Made by a program: the position numbers and the translations under genes. 6,603 nucleotides of DNA from Campylobacterota bacterium (GTDB taxonomy: Bacteria; Campylobacterota; Campylobacteria; Campylobacterales; JAADDG01): contig JAADDG010000215.1 in the NCBI GenBank assembly GCA_013154075.1, positions 1 to 6,603 on the forward strand. The letters run 5' to 3'. The notes below the pieces were generated by a model. It ran no database searches. It saw nothing but the letters and a program-made list of their open reading frames with translations, and had not been told where the DNA came from. Positions 1 to 6,336 of this stretch are shown one piece after another. Position 1 is the first letter of the stretch. Each line of letters starts with the position of its first letter.

Positions 1-137
1 GAAAAATCGAACATATCGCCGTTTTTAGGGATATTGTTATCAAGATAGTCGTAAAATTCGTTTCTTATTTCTATTAGTTTATCAAGCTCCTTTTTTACTT
101 CCTCTTTATCCAAAATTTCATTTATCTCTTTTGACAT
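1..137 (-). CDS. Hypothetical protein, N-terminal 45 residues only (cut by the window edge)
   Basis: The frame opens with ATG at 137 and runs to the left edge without a stop, so only the first 45 codons are visible. The start is well supported: an AAGGA ribosome binding site (143-147) sits 5 nt upstream, and an extended -10 promoter lies just before it. The visible part begins MSKEINEILDKEEVKKELDK, is very rich in Glu, Lys and Asp, and looks like a soluble amphipathic helix followed by a turn with NNIPKNGDMFDF. There is no signal peptide or membrane segment. I do not recognise the family and assign no function. It lies downstream of the glycosyltransferase on the same strand but has its own promoter, so it may be a separate transcription unit. 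Confidence 0.75.
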   Translation of the reverse strand, partial: MSKEINEILDKEEVKKELDKLIEIRNEFYDYLDNNIPKNGDMFDF

Positions 138-200
138 GTCTATCCTTTTTAAATTTTTTGTAATTATAGCAATTTAATTTTTAGATAGACTGAGTTTGTG
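138..200 (-). promoter_or_regulatory. Extended -10 promoter and ribosome binding site for the left-edge gene
   Basis: In this 63-nt gap the minus strand carries TGCTATAAT, a perfect extended -10 (TGnTATAAT) with its hexamer at 163-168. A start of transcription is expected near 156, giving a leader of about 19 nt that contains AAGGA at 143-147, 5 nt before the ATG. No TTGACA-like -35 is visible, as is usual for Campylobacterota sigma-70 promoters. An imperfectly spaced inverted repeat, GTCTATC (138-144) and GATAGAC (184-190), brackets the promoter. No convincing terminator for the upstream glycosyltransferase gene is present, so readthrough is possible. Confidence 0.6.
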
Positions 201-1001
201 TTAAATGCTGTTTTTTAGCTTTTCATACTCTTCTATTATGGCTGTGTTGCCTCTCTTTTTGGCTCCGTTTATTAAAATTTCGCACTTTCTTTTTATCTCT
301 TTTATAACCTCTTGTTTTAGATTCGGATCGTTTATATGTTTTAACATCGCTTTTATTCTAAATCTATCCATTCCCCAATATTTCATAGAGAGCTGATCTT
401 CGTGCCCTCCCGTTTTGGCTATTAGAGGTTCGTCTATCAATCCTACATAATATTTTTTTGATATTCTAAGCCATAGATCATAATCTTCGCAAGCCGGCAA
501 AGACGTATCAAAAAGCCCTACATCTTCAAAAACGCTTCTGTGAATCATCACGGCCGATGGGGAGATATGGCACATTTGCAGGGACTCTTTGAAGATTTTT
601 CCTTGCAGTTTTTTTCGGAATCGTTTGGCTTTGTTTATTTGAATGCCGTTTTTTATCCATATTTCATCCGTTTGGGATATGAGTATGTCGGGATGTTTTT
701 TGTGAAAGTTCATCTGTTTTTCAAGTTTTTCTTCAAACCACCAATCATCCGAATCCAAAAACGCTATCCACTCTCCCTTAGCCATCTCTATTCCGGCATT
801 CCTTGCAGCACTTACTCCCAAGTTTTCTTGGGAGATTACTTTAATTTCTTCTATACTTTTTAAAATATTTAAAGTATTATCGGTAGATCCGTCGTTTACG
901 ACGATTATTTCATGGGCTTTTAGAGTCTGATTTTTTACCGACTCGATTGCCCTTTTTATTGTTTTTTCTCTATTGAATACCGGAATGATTACCGATATCA
1001 T
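201..1001 (-). CDS. Family 2 glycosyltransferase (GT-A fold)
   Basis: This 266-residue protein is a typical single-domain GT2 enzyme, which transfers a sugar from a nucleotide-sugar donor to an acceptor. It starts with the Rossmann-like strand MISVIIPVFNREKTI. It then shows the nucleotide-binding VVNDGSTDNT (D37-G38-S39), NLGVSAARNAG (60-70), the metal-binding DXD motif FLDSDD (D83-S84-D85), and a catalytic-region ED pair in CEDYDLWLRI (E172-D173). It has no signal peptide or membrane helix, so it should act in the cytoplasm or at the inner face of the inner membrane. The start is fixed by AAGGAG at 1007-1012, 5 nt upstream and embedded in the last codons of tamB. ATG overlaps the tamB stop as TAATG, so translation is probably coupled. 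Sugar and acceptor cannot be read from the sequence; lipopolysaccharide, lipooligosaccharide, capsule or protein glycosylation are all possible. The family is secure, the substrate unknown. Confidence 0.93.
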   Translation of the reverse strand: MISVIIPVFNREKTIKRAIESVKNQTLKAHEIIVVNDGSTDNTLNILKSIEEIKVISQENLGVSAARNAGIEMAKGEWIAFLDSDDWWFEEKLEKQMNFHKKHPDILISQTDEIWIKNGIQINKAKRFRKKLQGKIFKESLQMCHISPSAVMIHRSVFEDVGLFDTSLPACEDYDLWLRISKKYYVGLIDEPLIAKTGGHEDQLSMKYWGMDRFRIKAMLKHINDPNLKQEVIKEIKRKCEILINGAKKRGNTAIIEEYEKLKNSI

Positions 1002-4000
1002 TAATACTCCTTTTTATAGATGAAATCTATTCCGCTGGAGTTTGGTTTGATAGTTATATCCGTTTCGAATTTCGGAGAGTGTTCTATCTGGATGGTTAGA
1101 GTGGAGACTACGTCGTTTCTATAAAATATAGTTACTTTTTTGGAGATTTTTTTGCCCACCTCTATTCCTATATCTCCGTTTTCTTTAGTCATCAAGGACA
1201 ATCTATCGAGTTTTATTCCAAGACTGTCGGCTAATTCTTTTGCAAGAGTATTTCCGAAGATGGAAATGATTTTGGAAGAGCTTGAGGAACTTTTGCTTAG
1301 TAGATTATTTGATGTCGTACCGAAAAGTATCAAAGATAGTATATCGCTTTGGCTAAGATACGGATCGGATGAGAAAAATATCAAAGGAGATTCCAAAGTA
1401 CCGTTTACGATAATCGTAATTTCGTAAGGTCTTACGTAGTGTAGAAGTTTGATATTTAAATAAGGATTTAGCGGATCTCCTCCGAACATAATCTCTCCGG
1501 AGTCTATTTTGAATATTTTGTCCTCTTTTTTCACTTTTCCGTTTAATAGTTTCACAAGTCCCAAAAGCTCCAATCTCTTTTCATACTCCTTCCAAAGAGT
1601 TACGTCTACATTGAAAGAGGCCTTTATATCTTTAGTTTTATATATGATGGGTTTTACGGAAAATATTCTTATATTTAAAGAGAGAAAATCTTTGGACTCT
1701 TTTTGTGGTTTTTGCTGTAGGATGATGATATCTTTGTCTTGGACTTTGTATGTTTTTACCGGTTCGTATCTGATGATTCCTTTGTAGAGCTTTATGAAGC
1801 CTTCTATATCTTTTTGATCGTTGTCTATTTTTAGTGATATTTTGGTATCGAATACTCCTTCACCTTCGGGAATTTTTAGATGAAATCTGTTTGCTTTTAG
1901 TGTAAAGAGTCCTTTTTTGGTTTTTGTGTCGTATTTTCCGTCTATTTTTCCTTTATCGTTTATAAAAAATGATTTAACTAAGATTTTGGAATCTTTTAGG
2001 TAAATATCGCTCTCTTTGGAAGAGAAGAGCTTTTTATTTAATATTTTGAATGAATAGTTGTTTATGGCGATTTTATTTTTTGAGATCGAAATATCGCTTT
2101 TTAATTTCTCGGCTACCAAGAATTTGTTTTCTTTATATTCGTAAAGAAGCCATTTTGCTTTGACTTGGTTTTTTGATAAAAGATTTTTCAAAGATATTTC
2201 ACTGTTTATTGAAAGCTCTCCGTCTATTTTTAGTTTTGAGGCTTTTTCTTTTGATAAAAGGTCATTTTTTAGCTCTCTTAAAGAGGCAATTTTGGCCGAT
2301 AGTGATAGATTTTTGTCCAAAGCTCCTTTGAGTGAGAAAATAGAGGTTGAAAGTTTTATATCAGATTGGATGTTTTTTGAATCTATTTGATAGTTTAGAT
2401 CTCCTTTTAACTTGTTTCCCTCTATTTTCGATTGAACTAAGCCCTCTTTTAGTGTGGTTTTTAAATATATTGGAAATATTTTTAGATCTTTTAATTTTTT
2501 GTTTACGGGTTGTATGGTGGAGTCTATTTGTATCGGTTTTTGCAGTTTCAATGCCGATTTTACCAAAAAATCTTTATTTTCGGCTTTTATGGATATTTGT
2601 GAATCTTTTAGGTTTTTTAAATAAATTTTAGAATCTACTTGGGCTTTAGCTTTTATCTCTTTTAGATATTCGCTTTTTAGATGTAGATATAGTGTTTTGA
2701 AATCTTTTGTGTCAAAGTTTCCTTTTAGCAGATTTGAAGAGATTTTTCCTTTTAGATTTTTTCTTTTGCCCTCGTAGGATATTTTTAGATTTTGCAAAAT
2801 ATTTTGTGTAAATTCTGATAAGTTTTTAAATTTTTGGCTTGAGAATTCTCCCTTATAGGATAGAGAGCGATTGTAGTCTAAATGGTTTGATAGAAAAGCT
2901 TTCTCAAAATATTTGCTTTTTAGGTTGGCTTTTGTATTTGATTTGAATATTTTGTTTTTGAAATGATAAAAAATTACGCTTTTTGCATCAGTAATCTCTA
3001 TTTGATATGGTTTTAGAGACTCTTTTAAAAACTCTTTTGCTTTGAAAAAGAGAGTGGCTCTAAAGAGATCTTTTCCAAGTTCGAAATTTGCGTTTAGGGG
3101 TTTGATGTGAGAGAAATCTATTGTTTTAGAGTATTTTTTCAAATAGTCGTTTTTTAGTTCTATTTCACTTTTTGCAAAGAGTCTGTTTTTGTCTATTTTT
3201 GCTTTGAAGATAAAATCGGCTATATTCGTATCGGTTTTGGCTCTTATATCGTCTAAATATAGATATTTAAGATCAAAAAATCCGTTTTCCGCATTTAAAT
3301 TGAAGCTGTTTATTTTATATTGCTTGTATTTAAAAGGTTTTATATCCGCTTCTATTTTGTTAAAGACTATGCCGTTTATTAGGATGATATTTGAAGAGCT
3401 CTTTTTTTGTTTTTTGTTTTTAAGAATAGCTATTATCTTATCTATATCGATATTTTTGGCTTTTAATAAATTTACATAAATGTTTTTATCTTCCCAAAAA
3501 CCTTTTATAATGACTTTAGCTAAATCGGAATCGATTTTCGATTTGAAGTTTGATATTTTGATATCTTTAAAGTCGGTATATATTTTGTCGGCTTCTATAT
3601 CAAGGTATTTGATTTTTATATTTTGATTTTGAAAATTTTTCATAGAAAAGTTGAATTTATCTATATCTATAGATTTTAAAAGGGGAAATTTCTTAAAGCC
3701 TTTCGATGAGCTTTTCTTTTTTGATTTTTTCTTTAATAGCTTTTGCAAAGTAGGATAGTTTAGATCTTCTATTTTGATCTCTTTGAAAGATAATCTTTGA
3801 TACATAAGAGGAGTGATTTTCCAATCGATTATTATCTTTTTTGCGAGATTTTCGTTTTTATATTCTATATTTTTCAGGGTAATTCCGGTAAGAAGACTTC
3901 CCGAGGTGCTCTCATAGCTTATTTGATATTCGTTTGAGATTTTTTTGATAATGAAATTTAGTGTCTCTTTGTTTGAGATAAGAAAAACGATAAAGGCTCC

Positions 4001-4054
4001 GATTAAGAGAGAAATCTCTATAAAGATTAAAAAGGAGACCAATCTATTTTTCAA
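1001..4054 (-). CDS. tamB: TamB-family envelope-spanning lipid-transport protein (DUF490 C-terminal domain)
   Basis: This 1017-residue protein has one N-terminal membrane anchor (about residues 5-26) and a long periplasmic region of short alternating beta-strands, as expected for the AsmA/TamB-like beta-taco fold that carries phospholipids between membranes. Near the N terminus GSLLTGITLKNIEY (52-65) matches the start of AsmA/TamB-type proteins. The C-terminal DUF490 domain shows its signatures: FGGDPLNPYLNIK (857-869), GTLESP (885-890), SSDP with SQSDILSLILFG (to residue 912), and a final beta-rich segment ending in IDFIYKKEY. E. coli TamB has about 1259 residues, so this one is somewhat short but complete. 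Lys/Ser-rich stretches (105-122, 212-221) and a run of six Ser (922-927) look like flexible linkers. The start is TTG at 4054, overlapping the tamA stop as TTGA, with AGGA 8 nt upstream; the next ATG is at codon 84. Gene order tamA-tamB supports the call. Confidence 0.93.
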   Translation of the reverse strand: MKNRLVSFLIFIEISLLIGAFIVFLISNKETLNFIIKKISNEYQISYESTSGSLLTGITLKNIEYKNENLAKKIIIDWKITPLMYQRLSFKEIKIEDLNYPTLQKLLKKKSKKKSSSKGFKKFPLLKSIDIDKFNFSMKNFQNQNIKIKYLDIEADKIYTDFKDIKISNFKSKIDSDLAKVIIKGFWEDKNIYVNLLKAKNIDIDKIIAILKNKKQKKSSSNIILINGIVFNKIEADIKPFKYKQYKINSFNLNAENGFFDLKYLYLDDIRAKTDTNIADFIFKAKIDKNRLFAKSEIELKNDYLKKYSKTIDFSHIKPLNANFELGKDLFRATLFFKAKEFLKESLKPYQIEITDAKSVIFYHFKNKIFKSNTKANLKSKYFEKAFLSNHLDYNRSLSYKGEFSSQKFKNLSEFTQNILQNLKISYEGKRKNLKGKISSNLLKGNFDTKDFKTLYLHLKSEYLKEIKAKAQVDSKIYLKNLKDSQISIKAENKDFLVKSALKLQKPIQIDSTIQPVNKKLKDLKIFPIYLKTTLKEGLVQSKIEGNKLKGDLNYQIDSKNIQSDIKLSTSIFSLKGALDKNLSLSAKIASLRELKNDLLSKEKASKLKIDGELSINSEISLKNLLSKNQVKAKWLLYEYKENKFLVAEKLKSDISISKNKIAINNYSFKILNKKLFSSKESDIYLKDSKILVKSFFINDKGKIDGKYDTKTKKGLFTLKANRFHLKIPEGEGVFDTKISLKIDNDQKDIEGFIKLYKGIIRYEPVKTYKVQDKDIIILQQKPQKESKDFLSLNIRIFSVKPIIYKTKDIKASFNVDVTLWKEYEKRLELLGLVKLLNGKVKKEDKIFKIDSGEIMFGGDPLNPYLNIKLLHYVRPYEITIIVNGTLESPLIFFSSDPYLSQSDILSLILFGTTSNNLLSKSSSSSSKIISIFGNTLAKELADSLGIKLDRLSLMTKENGDIGIEVGKKISKKVTIFYRNDVVSTLTIQIEHSPKFETDITIKPNSSGIDFIYKKEY
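1002..1012 (-). promoter_or_regulatory. Ribosome binding site of the glycosyltransferase, inside the tamB coding end
   Basis: The minus strand reads AAGGAG (1007-1012), TATTA, then ATG at 1001. The Shine-Dalgarno sequence coincides with the final Lys-Glu codons of tamB (KKEY), and the tamB stop TAA shares its last A with the ATG. This fixes the glycosyltransferase start and suggests termination-reinitiation coupling. Confidence 0.85.
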
Positions 4055-5775
4055 AACGACTGTCCTATTAGAAAATGTATGGCGTTTATTGAAGGGTCTT
4101 TTACGTTAAATCCCATATCTATTTTGATAGGTCCTATTTGAGTTAGGTATCTTATTCCGAAACCTACGGCGTTTACAAAATCGGTGGAAAAGTCCATACT
4201 ATCTTTTGAGAGCAGTGTGGAGTCCCAAAAGAGGGCTCCTACCAGCTTCTTGTATATCGGATGATCGAGTTCCACGCTTGTCTCAACCATCGTTTTGCCT
4301 CCGACATCCACACATTTTGCGTCGGTTGCGTACAGTTTTTTGTATCCGTAGGCTCTGTTTCCGTAAGCGCCTCCGCCGAAAAATAGTTTGGAGCTTGGAA
4401 GTGATTTTTCTATCTCTTTTATAAGATATATTTTTCCCTTTAACGCTAAGGTTGTTTGATTTTCGAAAGTGTGGATGAATCTTGCTTCGTTTTTCCATTT
4501 TATATATGTCGTTTCGCTTCCTATCTCTTTGACTCCGGTTTCTATTTTGGAGTTTAGATAGTAGCCTTTTTTGGGATTTGTTTTTGAATCTCTTTTATCT
4601 TTTTCATATTCGAAAAAGGGATATACCAAAAAGAAATCTCCCTCTTTTATGTTGCATAGGTTTTGAACCTCTTCTATTTTGATGTTTTCTATTCCCAAAC
4701 CGAAATCGTAAGTGGAATCTTTGACATTTGTAAATAGATGTATTTTTTCGAATATCTTTTTTTCGTTGTAGCTGTTATAATCGAAAAAGGAGTATCCCGC
4801 TTCGTTTTTTAAATTGAATCTATATTCGTTTACGCTAAATAGGAGAGGTTTGAAAAGATCGTTTTTGAATATCCTCTCTTTGTTTGAGTATTTCAGGAAA
4901 AATCCCAATTTCTTGGCATTCCCTCTGAAATTATACTCTTCCCATCTAAAAAATGCTCTCGGTCCAAGATCCGTTTCATACCCGATACCGGTTTTTAGGC
5001 GAATCTTTTTTTTTCTCTCTTTTAGTTTCACTATATAATCGACTATATTGTTTATTTTTGGGCCCTCTTGAATGGAAATCAAAGAGAAAGCTCCAAGGGA
5101 GTAGAGAGCGTCATAGCTTTCTTTGATTTTGTCTATGCTGTATTTGTCTCCTTCTTGGAATTTGAGGTATGTTTTTACTATTTTTTGATCTATGCTTTTT
5201 AGGCCTTCTATTTTTATTTTTCCGAATTTACAAACTCCCCCTTTTTTTAGATGAAATTTTAGATAGGCTCTATTTTTTTGGAGATCTATAAGGGCTTTTG
5301 CGTTTAAGTCGTAGCTGCAAAATCCCTCTTTTAGCATTTTTTCTTTTATGTTTTTTTTACTTTTTACGAACAAATCCGCATCGAACCTCTCTCCTTTTTT
5401 CAAAAGTATCAGATTTTTTATGTTTTCGTCGCTTTTAATCTCTATGCTGTCTACGATAACGGGAGAGTTTTCTATTATATGGAAGGTGATAGAGTCGTTG
5501 TTTTCGGTATGGGAGATTTTTGCTTTGTAAAAGCCTTTTACTTCATAAAATCCTTTTAATGTCTCTTTTAAGAGAGGGACGGTTTTTGGATTTATTTTAG
5601 GAACTCTTTTTTTCCAAAAGAGTATTATTGAGGGCACTTTCAATCCCAATGCCTCGTAAAGCTCTTGATTGTCGAAGGTTTTATTTCCTTGAAAATAGAG
5701 ATATTTTAGTTGTGCGCAAAAAAGATTAAAAGGTAAAATCAAAACGATTATAAAATAGATAAGTCCATTTTTCAT
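4051..5775 (-). CDS. tamA: TamA, outer-membrane Omp85/BamA-family translocation and assembly protein
   Basis: From ATG at 5775 the protein has 574 residues, almost the length of E. coli TamA (577). Residues 1-21 form a signal peptide (MKN, hydrophobic core, NLFCA) with likely cleavage before Q22. About three POTRA domains follow (roughly 22-103, 104-178, 181-252), then a 16-strand-type barrel from about 258 to the end. Supporting features are the NPKKGYYL turn, the L6 segment FFGGGAYGNRAYGYKKL (about 465-481) and a C-terminal beta-signal ending in FLIGQSF with terminal Phe. TamA sits in the outer membrane and contacts TamB, encoded immediately downstream. An alternative TTG start at 5799 would add MLYVIIIV before the signal peptide. 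I reject it because it lacks a ribosome binding site and would lie upstream of the best promoter. Odd points: L6 reads NRAY instead of the usual (V/I)RG(F/Y), and four Cys (153, 182, 374, 488) occur in the mature protein. An unusual BamA paralogue is the alternative, but three POTRAs and the adjacent tamB favour TamA. Confidence 0.92.
   Translation of the reverse strand: MKNGLIYFIIVLILPFNLFCAQLKYLYFQGNKTFDNQELYEALGLKVPSIILFWKKRVPKINPKTVPLLKETLKGFYEVKGFYKAKISHTENNDSITFHIIENSPVIVDSIEIKSDENIKNLILLKKGERFDADLFVKSKKNIKEKMLKEGFCSYDLNAKALIDLQKNRAYLKFHLKKGGVCKFGKIKIEGLKSIDQKIVKTYLKFQEGDKYSIDKIKESYDALYSLGAFSLISIQEGPKINNIVDYIVKLKERKKKIRLKTGIGYETDLGPRAFFRWEEYNFRGNAKKLGFFLKYSNKERIFKNDLFKPLLFSVNEYRFNLKNEAGYSFFDYNSYNEKKIFEKIHLFTNVKDSTYDFGLGIENIKIEEVQNLCNIKEGDFFLVYPFFEYEKDKRDSKTNPKKGYYLNSKIETGVKEIGSETTYIKWKNEARFIHTFENQTTLALKGKIYLIKEIEKSLPSSKLFFGGGAYGNRAYGYKKLYATDAKCVDVGGKTMVETSVELDHPIYKKLVGALFWDSTLLSKDSMDFSTDFVNAVGFGIRYLTQIGPIKIDMGFNVKDPSINAIHFLIGQSF
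4052..4067 (-). promoter_or_regulatory. Ribosome binding site and TTG start of tamB, inside the tamA coding end
   Basis: The minus strand carries TAGGA at 4063-4067, followed 8 nt later by TTG (4054-4052). TTG overlaps the tamA stop TGA as TTGA. No ATG or GTG candidate lies nearby in the tamB frame, so the rare TTG start is the best choice, and coupled translation with tamA is likely. Confidence 0.75.
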
Positions 5776-5791
5776 AACAATAATGATAACA
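5776..5791 (-). promoter_or_regulatory. Extended -10 promoter immediately before tamA (predicts a leaderless mRNA)
   Basis: The minus strand reads TGTTATCAT: an extended -10 TG (5791-5790), one spacer base, then TATCAT (5788-5783, one mismatch to TATAAT), preceded by a T-rich stretch. The hexamer ends 7 nt before the tamA ATG, placing the expected transcription start at or next to the A of the start codon (5775-5776). No Shine-Dalgarno sequence precedes this ATG, which fits a leaderless message. There is no recognisable -35. Confidence 0.45.
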
Positions 5792-5829
5792 TAAAGCAAA
5801 AAATTTAAGCCGTATTTTTGAGAGTAGTC

Positions 5830-5837
5830 GTTATAAT
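5830..5837. promoter_or_regulatory. Symmetric -10 element in the divergent tamA / 153-aa gene intergenic region
   Basis: GTTATAAT reads as a perfect TATAAT on the plus strand (5832-5837) and as TATAAC on the minus strand (5835-5830). On the plus strand it would start transcription near 5844, leaving a leader of about 29 nt with AAGG (5862-5865) 7 nt before the ATG at 5873; this is the likely promoter of the downstream gene. A T-rich run (5814-5819) lies upstream, as in Campylobacterota promoters. On the minus strand it could give a second tamA transcript with a leader of about 50 nt that lacks a ribosome binding site. Confidence 0.55.
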
Positions 5838-5872
5838 TTTCTTTTCTTTAAAAATCTATTTAAGGCGTGTAG

Positions 5873-6334
5873 ATGAGTGGGTTCAACTTTGATGTATTAT
5901 CCGTAATTATAGGTATAGTTGTTGGATGGATTGCTTTTTATATAAAGCATTTTATCGAAATGAGAAAGTGTAAAAAAGAGATAGAGGAGTATAAGGGGCA
6001 TCTAAATAGGCAAATGAAGATTACTCAAGAGGGTAATAAGGCTTTAATAGATGAGATAGAAAAACTTAAAAAAGAGAATGAAAATCTTAGAATTACCGTT
6101 AAGACTTTAGGACAGAAGCCTGGTAGAAGCGAACTTAGATTATTAAACGTATATGATTCCGCTTTAAGAAAGATGATGCTAAAAGCCCCTGGCTTCTCTT
6201 CAGCATGGGAGATGGCTCTTCAAGAAGCCGAAAGAGAATATGAAGAGAATGAAAAGGGACTTAGAACCGTTATTAAAAAAGTTTTTGGTCCTAGCATCTC
6301 TAATAAAACTCAAGAAGAGGGTGAGAATAAATAA
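5873..6334 (+). CDS. Unrecognised 153-aa membrane-anchored coiled-coil protein
   Basis: The start ATG has AAGG 7 nt upstream and a TATAAT about 35 nt upstream. Residues 8-24 form one transmembrane helix with a GxxxG motif (G14-IVV-G18). It is followed by basic residues (K25, R31, K32, K34, K35), so the bulk of the protein should face the cytoplasm. Residues about 30-80 are a strongly charged heptad-like coiled coil. A compact helical part follows GRSELRLLNVYDSALRKM (84-101), with KAPGFSSAWEMALQEAE (104-120) as its most distinctive stretch. The tail is charged and probably disordered. The layout (short anchor plus cytoplasmic coiled coil) resembles the YhcB/DUF1043 type, but I see no sequence match that would justify that name. 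It is divergent from tamA, with which it shares the promoter region, and convergent with a small membrane protein gene. Function unknown. Confidence 0.88.
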   Translation: MSGFNFDVLSVIIGIVVGWIAFYIKHFIEMRKCKKEIEEYKGHLNRQMKITQEGNKALIDEIEKLKKENENLRITVKTLGQKPGRSELRLLNVYDSALRKMMLKAPGFSSAWEMALQEAEREYEENEKGLRTVIKKVFGPSISNKTQEEGENK

Positions 6335-6336
6335 TT

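Noticed and set aside
540..863. 107-codon plus-strand open frame opposite the glycosyltransferase
   Set aside because: It is Phe/Tyr-rich antisense of an A-rich coding strand with no plausible start signals; the GT2 motifs lie on the other strand.
4206..4498. Open frames on both strands within the tamA barrel region (for example 4206-4424 plus and 4283-4498 minus)
   Set aside because: They overlap the well-supported tamA frame and show no ribosome binding site or recognisable protein pattern.
5751..5775. Lipoprotein signal (Cys20 in the NLFCAQ segment of TamA)
   Set aside because: A lipobox would need a small residue before Cys; here it is Phe, and TamA proteins are barrels with ordinary signal peptides, so cleavage after A21 fits better.
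5776..5799. TTG-initiated N-terminal extension of TamA (MLYVIIIV before MKNGLIY)
   Set aside because: No ribosome binding site precedes the TTG, the extension would disrupt a normal basic-N-terminus signal peptide, and it lies across the best tamA promoter.
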